In this document: one piece after another, positions 21,755 to 30,882 of the stretch | Position numbering within the stretch: position 1 is the stretch's first letter | Layout of the letters: every line of letters starts with the position of its first letter | IMG/VR virus record: IMGVR_UViG_3300050821_008244 | Coordinates: 1 to 48,383 of that record | Source of the DNA: a virus | Direction: 5' to 3' (one strand) | DNA: 48,383 nucleotides | Notes under the pieces: model-generated | Told to the model about the DNA's origin: nothing | The model's database searches: none | Seen by the model: the letters and a program-made list of their open reading frames with translations, nothing else | Position numbers and translations under genes: made by a program

Positions 21755-22618
21755 ATGTCATTGACGGTTTCTATAAACGGCATTCAGCAGATCACTTTTC
21801 CGACCGGAGTCAGCTCGGCGTCATGTAGTGGTGACACTCTGACAATTACTCTCAGCGGTGGCGGCGGAGGGTCGATTGATCTGCAGACTAATGGTGTCGA
21901 CAATGCGACCCAGTCGCAGTTGAATATCGCAGCATCTTCCTCCAGCAGTGTCACAGTTGCGAACTCTGGCGGGACAGTTACTATCACTGGGCCGTTGTTT
22001 CAGACGAACAGTTCATCGAACGCAACTCAATCCCAGCTCAACCTCGTTGCCGGTTCTAACATCACTCTAGTCAACAGTGGTGGAAATGTCACCATTTCTG
22101 CTAGTGGCGGCGGAAGTCTGGCAGCAGGATCAAATGTAATTCCCAGCTCTGAGAGATCAAGTACGGATTCTGGATACACAAACAACAGCATCATACTTCG
22201 ACTTCCTCAGGGAATGTTGCTGTGCCGACCTTCGTCTTGGAAGTTTTCTATTTCTCTTGCTGGAGGTGCCAGCTTTGTTGTTTCAGCAGGCGTCGTCTAT
22301 CGCACTACCGTGGACAGCAATGTCGTCATCGATTCTACGCCGGTGACTTGGGGCGGTTCAAGCGGACCTACGCTCACAGCTGGAGAGACATTCAGCGATT
22401 CCATAAGTCTACCAATAGACACAAGTCATGACTACTGGATCGTAGTTCACTTCACCTCTTCTTCAGGAAGCCTGAACATAGGGGGCTCGCAATATGTCAG
22501 TGCATTTTTTCACAACGACTGCGGGTTTGTGTTCGGAGATCAGACAGGACTGACTGCGGGAAACTCTATACCGTCCGTCAATCCTGAATCCGACATCTAT
22601 CGGACGATCTCAACGTAA
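21755..22618 (+). CDS. Fibre-like structural protein with repeat modules
   Basis: 287 residues from ATG 21755. Residues 43-79 and 82-120 are two copies of a module with the pattern QTNxxxNATQSQLN, then LVNSGGNVTIS. The same module occurs twice in the tail protein at 37126-38277. Both are Gly/Ser-rich and predicted to be beta-structured, typical of phage fibre shafts. A beta-sandwich-like C-terminal domain follows (SWKFSISLAGGASFVVSAG and later DYWIVVHFTSSSG), a possible receptor- or sugar-binding head. It lies far from the other tail genes. Confidence 0.7.
   Translation: MSLTVSINGIQQITFPTGVSSASCSGDTLTITLSGGGGGSIDLQTNGVDNATQSQLNIAASSSSSVTVANSGGTVTITGPLFQTNSSSNATQSQLNLVAGSNITLVNSGGNVTISASGGGSLAAGSNVIPSSERSSTDSGYTNNSIILRLPQGMLLCRPSSWKFSISLAGGASFVVSAGVVYRTTVDSNVVIDSTPVTWGGSSGPTLTAGETFSDSISLPIDTSHDYWIVVHFTSSSGSLNIGGSQYVSAFFHNDCGFVFGDQTGLTAGNSIPSVNPESDIYRTIST
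21881..22114 (+). repeat. Two tandem beta-repeat modules (fibre shaft)
   Basis: Two in-frame copies of about 38 codons, each reading QTN..NATQSQLN followed by a Ser/Val-rich strand and NSGGxVTI. They diverge at the DNA level but keep the protein pattern, so selection acts on the fold. Confidence 0.65.
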
Positions 22619-22628
22619 AGGAAAAAAT

Positions 22629-22919
22629 ATGAATTACATGGACAAGGTCGTGGGCGAACAAAAGCCCAAGAAAGAAATTGACCACGTCGTAGTCCGGAAG
22701 CACAAGACCGGACACACCGTGGAGCACCATCACACAGCCCCAGGGCATCACCCAGCCGAGACGCACGCACTGTCTAATATGGACGAGTTGCACGGACACA
22801 TGGAAGACCACATGGGAGAGCCTAACCCTGGCGAAGCGGAAGCCGACGCAGGGCAGCATGGCATCCCGCCCGCAATGGCAGGGCCGATGGCACCCCCGGC
22901 AGGACCGGCAGCAGCGTAA
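22629..22919 (+). CDS. His-rich disordered protein
   Basis: 96 residues. Residues 20-60 contain about 14 His (HTVEHHHTAPGHHPAETHA, then HGHMEDHMG). The end is Pro/Ala/Gly-rich (PPAMAGPMAPPAGPAAA). No fold is expected from the composition. A metal-binding or spacer role is possible. GGAAAAAAT precedes ATG 22629. Confidence 0.6.
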   Translation: MNYMDKVVGEQKPKKEIDHVVVRKHKTGHTVEHHHTAPGHHPAETHALSNMDELHGHMEDHMGEPNPGEAEADAGQHGIPPAMAGPMAPPAGPAAA

Positions 22920-22929
22920 TCGAGATCAT

Positions 22930-23445
22930 ATGAACGAACAACAGAAGGCAGACCTTTCAAAAAAGAGAGGCCAAGCTGCAGTTCATATCTCGGACCCTGA
23001 GGAAAGAAAAAAGTTCATTTCAGCACAAGGCGAGGCCGAGAAAAAAGGGGCATCTGACGCTGACTATGAGCATTTAGACCGAGAAGCAGACGACACGATC
23101 GCTACTCAGGGTCAGAACAAATCTGTCGGCGTTCCTTCATATAGACATGGAACTGATTATGTTCCCAGGACAGGGCTTGCCAAACTTCACGAAGGCGAAG
23201 CGGTCTTGACCAAGGAAGAAAACGAGAAAAGAAATATGGCAACGGAAAAGAAGCACAACGTCAGCCTCTACCGGGCAATGTCGCACCTAAATAAGGGAGG
23301 CCTTCATAGAGCACTGCGTGTACCTGAAGGTGAAGCAATCCCCGCAGCAAAGCTGAATGCAGCAAAACACAGCGAGAATGAACACATAAGGCATATGGCT
23401 CATTTCGCAGAGACAATGAAAGGTTTTAAACACGGAGGAAAATAG
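22930..23445 (+). CDS. Charged hypothetical protein
   Basis: 171 residues from ATG 22930. The N-terminal half is helical and highly charged (MNEQQKADLSKKRGQAAVH, then SDPEERKKFISAQGEAEKKG). The middle GTDYVPRTGLAKLHEGEAVL is a short motif that recurs in virion-associated proteins of unrelated phages. The C-terminal half is rich in Lys, His and Ala. Function unknown; an assembly or ejection role is possible. Confidence 0.6.
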   Translation: MNEQQKADLSKKRGQAAVHISDPEERKKFISAQGEAEKKGASDADYEHLDREADDTIATQGQNKSVGVPSYRHGTDYVPRTGLAKLHEGEAVLTKEENEKRNMATEKKHNVSLYRAMSHLNKGGLHRALRVPEGEAIPAAKLNAAKHSENEHIRHMAHFAETMKGFKHGGK

Positions 23446-23864
23446 TGCCAGCAAAAGGACAGATTGATGATGCTATTCGTGATGCAGATGGCAATGTAGT
23501 TCCTTGGAAGAAAAGGAATCGAGAAAAAGCCAATGCGGCGGCGAGAGATCGTCGTCAAGAGCGAGCGTCAAAAAATCCTTTGCAAGAACGCTTGAACCGA
23601 AGGAAGTGGTTTGTTAAACATAAGTTTGGGATAACTGTCGAAAGGCGTGAAGAGATGATAGTCTCCCAAAATTTTTGTTGTGCGATTTGCGGTTTGCATA
23701 TACCTGATGTGAACGACAGCAGATGGGCCATAGACCACGACCACGAAACTGATGAAGTTCGAGAGATGCTGTGTAAGCCCTGCAACTCTGCAATCGGCCT
23801 TCTACGTGAGAGTATTGTAGTTTTGGCCAACGCAATTAAGTACCTCATCAAGCACAAGAAATAG
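23445..23864 (+). CDS. Recombination endonuclease VII-like protein
   Basis: 139 residues. NFCCAICGLHIPD, then AIDHDHETDEVREMLCKPCNSAIG holds the zinc-binding CxxC pairs and the His-Asp-His core of the endonuclease VII family, which resolves branched DNA during packaging in T4. The basic N-terminal part (KKRNREKANAAARDRRQERA) probably binds DNA. The start GTG at 23445 overlaps the previous stop (TAGTG). Next to the terminase gene, a debranching role before packaging fits. Many phages also carry such genes as mobile elements. Confidence 0.85.
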   Translation: MPAKGQIDDAIRDADGNVVPWKKRNREKANAAARDRRQERASKNPLQERLNRRKWFVKHKFGITVERREEMIVSQNFCCAICGLHIPDVNDSRWAIDHDHETDEVREMLCKPCNSAIGLLRESIVVLANAIKYLIKHKK

Positions 23865-23873
23865 GAGAGAGCA

Positions 23874-25877
23874 TTGAACCCCACAGACTTGCAATCGATT
23901 TTGGACGACCATTTCCAGAACGACATCAATTACCAGCATCATGGCAAGACGTGGGAAGAGTTGGACAAACTGGCGGCGATTTCTCTTTCTAGACTGCCTG
24001 AAAAACATCAGAAGCTTTTGTTCTCAGTCTGTACGAGATATGATCTGACTGATGTCACGTTGATCACCCGTGCTCGGTTCATGGCACAGACAAATCTTTT
24101 CTTCCTTTGTAAGCTCCTCGGCTACAACAAAGTGTCTCGAGAAGAATACGTCTGGACTGACAATTTGGTGCACAACACTCATGAAGAAATTTGCAATGAT
24201 TTCTTCGTCAGGAAAGACCCGACTCAGAAAGACTTCGAGTCTTTTGCCAATGCCTATCTCGGCAAGAAAGAGCGTCTGCTGTTGGTCCCTCGAGGTGGAT
24301 TCAAATCCACTATGGACATGGCAGACACGGTTCAATACATCATCTGCTGGCCGGAAGTCACCTGTCTCATTTTGACCGGCTATTTGAAATTGGCTGAGGG
24401 TTTCGTAGGCGAAATCAAAGGCCACTTCACGCTCAAAGAGACGCAGGACCCTGGCTTTAAAGGCCTGTTCATACCGGGAAAGAAATTCTACAGAGCCCGC
24501 ACTGTTCACAGCGAAGATTCGATGTTCCAGATTCTTTTCCCGGAGCATTGCATCCCTGAGGAAGACGGTAAGGCGTACGAGTATCAGTCGCCCGCATCTT
24601 CTAACGTGGTGAAAGAACCCACGATTTTTGCGGCATCGATCGAGCAGAACTTGGTCGGATGGCACGTCGGTGTTTTGAAACTCGACGACGTCGTCACCAA
24701 CGAGAACTCGAACACACTCGAACGCATCAAGAACATCAACAAGCAAGTCAGCGTCAACCAAGCCATGCTACACCCGTATGGCTTCTATGACAAAATCGGA
24801 ACGTGGTACGACTCGGAAGACACCTACGGACAGGACATCAGGAATCTCTCGAAGGCCAAGGAAAATGGCGACGACTTCCCGATGAAGATTTACATCCGTG
24901 CTGCATGGTGGCCGACCGACGAAGCAAAGAAGATGGGAAAAATCGAAGAGGAGATGACCAAACAGGACTATGTCTTGTGGTTCAACCAGCCAGGTCAACT
25001 CACCTACGAATTCCTGATCGGAAAGAAAAAGACCGATCCATACTTTGCGATCAAGTATCTCAACGATCCGACTCAGATGCACGCAATCAAGTTCCCTCGG
25101 GAGCTTTTGCTGCGTCGAACGATTTCAGCAAATCTCATCCCACCGAATACCGGGATGATCGTCACATGCGTAGATACAGCGTACTCGACCAAAAACTGGG
25201 CCGACTACACGGTCATCATCACGGCACTGATTTACGGTGGAAAGTTCTACATCATAGACATGAAGAGGGGACGCTACAACGAGTATGAGTTGCCTGCATT
25301 GATTGCGGCGACTGTACTTCAATGGAAACCCAAGCGTGTCTGTATCGAGGACTCCGTGGGCGTCAAGTGGTTAGGTCGAGAGATCTACCGTGAGATGGAC
25401 AAACTGAAGGTCAGGACTTACATCGAATTCTGCTCACTCGGGCTTGGTTCTAAGAAGAACTCGAAGGCGATGAAGGCAAAACCTGTGCTCCGGTTCATCG
25501 GTGACGAACGCTTGTTGTTCGCCAACTCTTGTCCAAGTCTCGAAGAACTCTACGATGAGTTGAGCAGATTTGGGACAGCGGCATCGACTCACGATGACAT
25601 AGTCTCGGCACTGTCGATTCTGGTTCAGCAGTTCGCAGCCTATGCGGACATGGAAGCGGTCCAGACGACACAGATGTCGACGTATGTCAATGATCCGAAA
25701 ATGAAGCACTCTGCGGACCAAGTGTTCTGTACTGGGAAATACCAGCATCTCAATGCTGCGGAGATTCAATCTCTACAGATAGAAAATCCGCAGATTCCGT
25801 GGCAAGAACTTGCTGCAGCAGATGCTAAGGAATTCAAGGCTGCGAACTTCGACCCTCTGGGCGATTTGTTCGGATAG
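23874..25877 (+). CDS. Terminase large subunit
   Basis: 667 residues; it pumps and cuts DNA at the portal. The ATPase domain has Walker A VPRGGFKST (Arg140-Thr146) and Walker B VLKLDD (267-272). The RNase H-like nuclease has VDTAYS (Asp434), CIEDS (Glu492, Asp493) and THDDIVSALS (Asp574, Asp575). The start is TTG at 23874, with AGGAGAG at good spacing; no ATG fits. A C-terminal extension after residue 590 (about 75 residues) is Gln/Ala-rich and may dock to the portal. The length is above the usual 450-600. Confidence 0.93.
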   Translation: MNPTDLQSILDDHFQNDINYQHHGKTWEELDKLAAISLSRLPEKHQKLLFSVCTRYDLTDVTLITRARFMAQTNLFFLCKLLGYNKVSREEYVWTDNLVHNTHEEICNDFFVRKDPTQKDFESFANAYLGKKERLLLVPRGGFKSTMDMADTVQYIICWPEVTCLILTGYLKLAEGFVGEIKGHFTLKETQDPGFKGLFIPGKKFYRARTVHSEDSMFQILFPEHCIPEEDGKAYEYQSPASSNVVKEPTIFAASIEQNLVGWHVGVLKLDDVVTNENSNTLERIKNINKQVSVNQAMLHPYGFYDKIGTWYDSEDTYGQDIRNLSKAKENGDDFPMKIYIRAAWWPTDEAKKMGKIEEEMTKQDYVLWFNQPGQLTYEFLIGKKKTDPYFAIKYLNDPTQMHAIKFPRELLLRRTISANLIPPNTGMIVTCVDTAYSTKNWADYTVIITALIYGGKFYIIDMKRGRYNEYELPALIAATVLQWKPKRVCIEDSVGVKWLGREIYREMDKLKVRTYIEFCSLGLGSKKNSKAMKAKPVLRFIGDERLLFANSCPSLEELYDELSRFGTAASTHDDIVSALSILVQQFAAYADMEAVQTTQMSTYVNDPKMKHSADQVFCTGKYQHLNAAEIQSLQIENPQIPWQELAAADAKEFKAANFDPLGDLFG

Positions 25878-25884
25878 GGAAAAT

Positions 25885-28050
25885 ATGGCTGAAGAAGTTC
25901 AGGTCAATGAGAAAGTCACAGTCGACACGATTCCGGCAGACCAAATGATTGCCAACACCGGAGACGGAAATCCGTATCAACCGGTGACAGGGGAGAGCTT
26001 TGACACCAAAGGTGCTCCAGAGGACATCGCAGATGCCCTTGCACTCGTGGTCCAGTCAGCGAACTCAGCGAAAGCGTTCATAGCGAACAAGCAGTGGATT
26101 CTTTTGTGGAGAGATGCCGATCTTCTGTATCAAGCACCTCGACCAATGACGGTCTATGAGAACACCTACGTTCTCGAGCCGAACGTTCAGAGATTTACTG
26201 TCGCTAAGGTCTGCAATGCAGTCGTGCCGCAGCTCTATAAGGGCTTGTTTTACGACGATCCTCCGATGATTCTGCGGCCAGAGCCGAACACTCACCAATC
26301 GGTCACGGACGCAAAAAGCAAGTTGTTCAACGTCATTCTTGATGAATGCAAATTCAAGCAGCAGACGAAGTGGGGCCTCGAGAATATGGCCTGCTTCGGA
26401 ACCGGCATCTGGAAATGGGGATACGACTGGAAGACTCGAAAGACTTTCAAGCGTAAGAAGTCCTCTGTAAAGATCGATCTCGGCGGAGATGGTACTCAGA
26501 TTTTAAACCTCCCGACCGACGAAATTCCAGACATCGAAGTCAGGGAATATGTTGTTCCGTTGCCGTTTTTTGAATGGCGACCTGTCGACAAGGTCCTCGT
26601 TGATCCACACCTAGCCGTTGCAGACATTCGTGAAGCTCGCTGGGCGATCGATGTCCAATATATGGACTGGTACGAATTCAGCGACCTGATGATTGCCATC
26701 CAGAGGGAAGTCGGTAAGGGCAAACACGGCGAATGGATGAAGGGATGGAGATTTCCGTCCGAGAAATCGCTGAAAGAGTATTGGAACAAGGTTCCATCGA
26801 CTGACACTCTGGAAACAGAACAAGCAACATACATGGAGGGAGTTGTTCATCACGCACAAAAGGTGAACATCCAAGTCAGTCCTAACCCGCTCCGCAACAA
26901 GCTCGAGATTCTTGAGTACTACGACAAAGGCAATAAGATTCTCGTCCTCAATAAAGCGTGGGTATTTTTTAAGGGGAAAAATGAATTTGAAGTAGTGCCG
27001 TTCCTCAGTGCAAACTGGTGGAATCGTCCCCGTGCGTTTTACGGCATGGGTCTCGGCATGATCGTTGGACAGAATCAACGAGTTGACCAGGGTACTATCA
27101 ACGCAATTCTCAAAATATTGTCATTCGGCGTCAATCCGGTCTATTTGAGATCGAGAGATGACAACGCTCCGACGCAGATGCTCCGTACGAGTCTAGGCAA
27201 GATTCTTACTGTGTCTGATCTTGAGAAGGGCTACAAGTTGATGGAGACTCCGAAGACTCCGCCAGATATCTGGACAGCACTGTCGGAATCGGAAAAGGCA
27301 ACCGAATCTTCGTCAGGTGCAGATCAGGCACTGGTACAAGGCTCGTCAGCAGGCCCCCGTTCATCGATGGGCAGAACCGCTGGAGGTGCAAACCTTCTCG
27401 CCGGTGCTTCTGCGACACGACTCGACGGGCCGCTAGACAACTTCATTGATCAAGTCTTCAAGCCATTCCTGAGCATCATCGACATGATCATCTACAAGAC
27501 GATGTCGGATGGAGCAATCCTTCGCATCCTTGGCGATGAATATGGGCATGAACTCATAAAGAACCTCGACCTCGAGGCGTTCCATTCGGCTCGCTTTGAA
27601 TATGAGGTTCTAGCCGGTGCGTCGTTGTCCGCAAAGAGAACGATGGCACAATCGATGGTCCTGTTGACTCAGATTTTCCAGAATCCACAGATTCAGGAAT
27701 CTCTGGCCGAAATCAACGAAGAGTATATCGACTACAAGCCAATCTTGACCATGTGGCTTGAAGCTTCGGAATGGAGAAACAAACAGGACATCATCAAGCC
27801 GATGACTGCCGCTATGAAGGCAAAGCGTGCACAGAATTCTAAGGCTGCGTTGATGCAGATGCAGATCCAAGCGAAGCAGCAGGGCGATGCTCAGAAATTC
27901 CAGCAGAAGCAGCAGCTGGAGGATCAAGCTTCAGACAACCGCATCAAGCGGGATGTCATTCGAGAAGTATCGAAACAAAACGTCGGTCCAGAAGTGACTG
28001 GCGAGCCGACCGCAGGTGGTCTCCAAGGAGAGATGCCGACAGTCGTGTAG
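25885..28050 (+). CDS. Portal protein (podovirus type)
   Basis: From ATG 25885 the protein has 721 residues. It makes the ring at the DNA entry vertex. The sequence has an N-terminal wing, a VGQNQRVDQGTINAILKILSFGVNP stem-like helix region in the middle, a GADQALVQGSSAGPRSSMGR linker and a long helical C-terminal barrel rich in Gln (KAALMQMQIQAKQQGDAQKF). Its size matches P22-like and other podoviral portals. The stop precedes a terminator at 28059-28093. Confidence 0.85.
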   Translation: MAEEVQVNEKVTVDTIPADQMIANTGDGNPYQPVTGESFDTKGAPEDIADALALVVQSANSAKAFIANKQWILLWRDADLLYQAPRPMTVYENTYVLEPNVQRFTVAKVCNAVVPQLYKGLFYDDPPMILRPEPNTHQSVTDAKSKLFNVILDECKFKQQTKWGLENMACFGTGIWKWGYDWKTRKTFKRKKSSVKIDLGGDGTQILNLPTDEIPDIEVREYVVPLPFFEWRPVDKVLVDPHLAVADIREARWAIDVQYMDWYEFSDLMIAIQREVGKGKHGEWMKGWRFPSEKSLKEYWNKVPSTDTLETEQATYMEGVVHHAQKVNIQVSPNPLRNKLEILEYYDKGNKILVLNKAWVFFKGKNEFEVVPFLSANWWNRPRAFYGMGLGMIVGQNQRVDQGTINAILKILSFGVNPVYLRSRDDNAPTQMLRTSLGKILTVSDLEKGYKLMETPKTPPDIWTALSESEKATESSSGADQALVQGSSAGPRSSMGRTAGGANLLAGASATRLDGPLDNFIDQVFKPFLSIIDMIIYKTMSDGAILRILGDEYGHELIKNLDLEAFHSARFEYEVLAGASLSAKRTMAQSMVLLTQIFQNPQIQESLAEINEEYIDYKPILTMWLEASEWRNKQDIIKPMTAAMKAKRAQNSKAALMQMQIQAKQQGDAQKFQQKQQLEDQASDNRIKRDVIREVSKQNVGPEVTGEPTAGGLQGEMPTVV

Positions 28051-28058
28051 GTTTTCAT

Positions 28059-28093
28059 GGGTAGTTCCTTTAGAAAAACTACCCTACTTTTTC
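28059..28093 (+). terminator. Rho-independent terminator after the portal gene
   Basis: GGGTAGTT (28059-28066) pairs with AACTACCC (28077-28084), followed by TAC and five T. It would separate low-copy portal message from the higher-copy capsid group. Confidence 0.8.
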
Positions 28094-28108
28094 TAAATAG
28101 GAGGAGAC

Positions 28109-28348
28109 ATGAGAGTCACAAAAACAGTTGGAGACGGGTTCGGCAAAACCAAGGTAGTAGAGGTCGAGTTGAACCTACATGAATTGGACCAGATGACCGG
28201 CGAGGATTACAAGCGGCATTTTCATAATCCGGAATTCCGTAAGGAAGTCGATCGGCTCGAGGCAGAACGCAAGCAGCGTTATGACAACCTCGTGGCAACA
28301 CGTGGCGGGGTAGCGGCAACTGAGATTTCCAATGTTGGACCCCAATAG
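28109..28348 (+). CDS. Small protein related to the scaffold-like C-terminal domain
   Basis: 79 residues after AGGAGGAGAC. Residues 22-57 (LHELDQMTGEDYKRHF, then NPEFRKEVDRLEAE) match the last part of the 334-residue protein at 28713-29717 (LKELDALSADQYKVRY, then DPKFRELVDKLEAI). It is thus probably a free version of that helical domain. In phages, C-terminal helices of scaffolds bind the capsid protein, so it may compete with or assist the scaffold; this is inference. Confidence 0.6.
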   Translation: MRVTKTVGDGFGKTKVVEVELNLHELDQMTGEDYKRHFHNPEFRKEVDRLEAERKQRYDNLVATRGGVAATEISNVGPQ

Positions 28349-28700
28349 AAAAGAATTCAAGATTCTGGACGAGGCCTTCAATCTCAATCCAAACGAGAAG
28401 GCCCTCCTCTCTTCCATTACAAAATTGGAATGGTTCGAGTTGTTGCAGCGAATCATGGAAGATTGTGTCCGGAGCTATGCCAACAGATTGATGAGTACAC
28501 CGGCCAACGACGCAGCGTCGATCATAGCGAATCACAATCAGGCCACCGCCGTGCACGAATTTTACAGGGCCTTCATTGACCGCATTGACGTCGAGTGTCA
28601 GATCGCATCTCATTTTGGATCGACTGTCGGAACCATCAAAAACCCAGAACGTCCCGAGTACATCATTGAGGACAAGATTGAGCTGGGCATCAAACCGTAA
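28332..28700 (+). CDS. Helical hypothetical protein, capsid-assembly region
   Basis: 122 residues, starting ATG 28332 and overlapping the previous gene by 17 bases. It is mostly helical (KALLSSITKLEWFELLQRIMEDC and later TAVHEFYRAFIDRIDVECQI). No family recognised. Similar small helical proteins precede scaffolds in many podoviruses. Confidence 0.65.
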   Translation: MLDPNRKEFKILDEAFNLNPNEKALLSSITKLEWFELLQRIMEDCVRSYANRLMSTPANDAASIIANHNQATAVHEFYRAFIDRIDVECQIASHFGSTVGTIKNPERPEYIIEDKIELGIKP

Positions 28701-28712
28701 TAGGAGGAGAGC

Positions 28713-29717
28713 ATGTCAGAACCAAACAAAGAGACTGTGGAGACCGTACCGACTGTACCGATGGAGCTGCCCGAACAGAGGTATGAGTACCAACCGCTTG
28801 ATGAACAAGGACGTCCTCTTGGCGGCAAGCAAGTCATCGTCTATCGCACTGGTCAGGAACTGGCTGACAAGCTGCGTGATCAAAACGTCCAGCTTGTTCG
28901 CAAGATGCGTGAGTTGAACCGCAAATTGCGACTTGGTGTCAATGAGGAGCTGGCTCCTCCCGACGTAGCTGAGCGTGTTGAAAAGTTTGTCGAATTGAAA
29001 CCGCAGCATATGTCGACGGACGAAGTTTTCAATCTGACACAGGACCTCAATGATCCGGGCAAGTTTGAATCTGCTCGAGATCGGCTGCTCGAATCGGCCA
29101 TCGGCATTTCTCCGTCCAAACTGGCGGAGATTCTCAACAAGAGCCAGATGACCACGTTGCAGCTGGCTGCAGTGCAAAATTTCGATAGATTCGTCAAAGA
29201 AACTCCTGAGTATGCAACCGGTGAGACCTTTGAGAATCGCAAAACTCTGACGGACTGGGTCGTAAAATATGGGCTGGCCCCGACCGTCGATAATTTCAAA
29301 TTAGCCTATAACTCGCTGAAAGAAGCCGGATTGCTTCTTTCTGCTCCTGTCCAGCGACAGGAACCCGCCACACCAGCACCCGCCGCAACACCGGTGAGCG
29401 TGCCTCAGGTGGCAAACAATGAGGAACCGAAGCCGCAGGTTCCTGTTCAAGAGCCAGCTCGGATTAGCGAAGCTGTTGAACCGCAGGTACAGCGGAGTGC
29501 AAAGATACCCTCTGGGCTCAATAGTTCACGGACATCACCGTCCGGAACAGACATTCTGCCACAAGAGAGGGCTTTATCGATGACACTCAAAGAACTCGAC
29601 GCATTATCCGCCGATCAGTATAAGGTGAGATATCGTGATCCTAAGTTTCGAGAACTTGTAGACAAGCTCGAAGCTATCAGGGCCGAGAAGGCACGCATCA
29701 AAGGCGTTGCCAGCTAG
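28713..29717 (+). CDS. Probable scaffolding protein
   Basis: 334 residues directly before the capsid gene. The acidic N-terminal part is followed by a coiled helix (ELADKLRDQNVQLVRKMREL). A helical core follows, then a Pro/Ala/Gln-rich linker (QRQEPATPAPAATPVSVPQ), then a basic C-terminal helix-turn-helix (residues 290-330). This order, charged helices then flexible linker then basic C-terminal helices, is characteristic of phage scaffolds. The C-terminal unit is repeated in the small gene at 28109-28348. No protease domain is seen. Confidence 0.75.
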   Translation: MSEPNKETVETVPTVPMELPEQRYEYQPLDEQGRPLGGKQVIVYRTGQELADKLRDQNVQLVRKMRELNRKLRLGVNEELAPPDVAERVEKFVELKPQHMSTDEVFNLTQDLNDPGKFESARDRLLESAIGISPSKLAEILNKSQMTTLQLAAVQNFDRFVKETPEYATGETFENRKTLTDWVVKYGLAPTVDNFKLAYNSLKEAGLLLSAPVQRQEPATPAPAATPVSVPQVANNEEPKPQVPVQEPARISEAVEPQVQRSAKIPSGLNSSRTSPSGTDILPQERALSMTLKELDALSADQYKVRYRDPKFRELVDKLEAIRAEKARIKGVAS

Positions 29718-29754
29718 GTATTGAGATTCTTACGCAAAGGAATGAGTCTAGACT

Positions 29755-30786
29755 ATGTCTTACTCTCCTGCACAAAACGTCCAGTCGAATCTGCCTCAGT
29801 CGACTGTGAAGTATTACGACAAACGGTTCCGTGAGAACCTGAAGGCACAGACGCCCTTCGTGGCCTGCTCTGAGCGGCTGGACCTCCCCATGAAGTCCGG
29901 TAACCAGTACGAAATGTTCATGTACGTCCCGTTGGCCGCAAACGTCAACCAGACGACTGAAGGTACCGTTGGCTCGGCTCTGTCCGTGTCCGTACTGACC
30001 ACGACTGCGACGATCGGCGAATACGCCGACTACGCAAACTTCTCCTCGTTGGCACTGGCGACCTCGATCGACAGCACCGTTGAGAACGTTGCGAAGGAAA
30101 TGTCGTATCGTCTGGGCGAATCGTTGTCCGCACTTGTGCGTGCAACCGCTGACGGTGCATCCAGCATCGATCCCAGCGTGAGCGTGAAACTGGCTGCTTC
30201 CAGCACCACGTCTTTCACGGCTCTTTCGTTGAGCCAGATCCGAAACAGCGTTCAGTCCATGGCTGGTCGCAGCATCAAGCCGTTCGACGAAGGCACCAAA
30301 CGTTTCGTCGGCGTCATTCACCCCTTTGCTCTGGGCGACGTCTCTGCTGACAACAGCAACGACTCTCCCATTGACATCCTGAAGCACACCCCGATCGGGT
30401 TGGCTCGGATGGAAGAGCTGGTCTCGGTTGACTTGACCGAGATGGTCGAAATTCCCACCACTGGTGTGAGTTTCTTCCAGTCTCCTCTGGTCACCACGAC
30501 CACGAACTATCAGGGCGTCACTGGTCTTACCGGGCTGAGAACTTACATCTTCGGTAAAGACGGCATCTTCAGCATCAAGCTGGGTGCACAGGGCGACACC
30601 GAGTTCGGCGACGGTGAGTGGCAGAACATCAAGTGCAACGTCGTGCAGAACGCAGAGCCGACCGTTGCCGATCCTGAAGGCCTGATCCCGGGTTGGACGA
30701 GCTATCGTGTGCACTTCACCACGTCGCTCGGTCCGGACACCACGATCCGGCAACGTCAGATCGACGCAGCTTCGGCTGTTAGCTAA
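29755..30786 (+). CDS. Major capsid protein
   Basis: 343 residues. Place (after the scaffold), length, high Ala/Ser/Thr/Val content and a consistent preference for CTG, CGT and AAC-type codons suggest a strongly expressed HK97-fold capsid protein. A segment EGTVGSALSVSVLTTTATIGEYADYANFSS resembles the E-loop/P-domain strands of N4gp56-like capsids, but I cannot name the family with certainty. It ends with NAEPTVADPEG and a PGW motif shared with the protein at 18742-19317. The ribosome site is weak (AAGGAATGAG, 13 bases from the ATG). Confidence 0.85.
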   Translation: MSYSPAQNVQSNLPQSTVKYYDKRFRENLKAQTPFVACSERLDLPMKSGNQYEMFMYVPLAANVNQTTEGTVGSALSVSVLTTTATIGEYADYANFSSLALATSIDSTVENVAKEMSYRLGESLSALVRATADGASSIDPSVSVKLAASSTTSFTALSLSQIRNSVQSMAGRSIKPFDEGTKRFVGVIHPFALGDVSADNSNDSPIDILKHTPIGLARMEELVSVDLTEMVEIPTTGVSFFQSPLVTTTTNYQGVTGLTGLRTYIFGKDGIFSIKLGAQGDTEFGDGEWQNIKCNVVQNAEPTVADPEGLIPGWTSYRVHFTTSLGPDTTIRQRQIDAASAVS

Positions 30787-30792
30787 TCGGCG

Positions 30793-30842
30793 GGGACGGA
30801 AGGGAGCGAGCCTATATGGCAGATTCCTTGACCCGTCCCTTT
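30793..30842 (+). terminator. Terminator after the capsid gene
   Basis: GGGACGG (30793-30799) pairs with CCGTCCC (30833-30839), followed by TTT and TTTT. The loop of 33 bases is long, so termination may be partial. Confidence 0.6.
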
Positions 30843-30882
30843 GCCTTTTGATTAGCGTGATGTTCTAAGAAAGGAATTTGGC

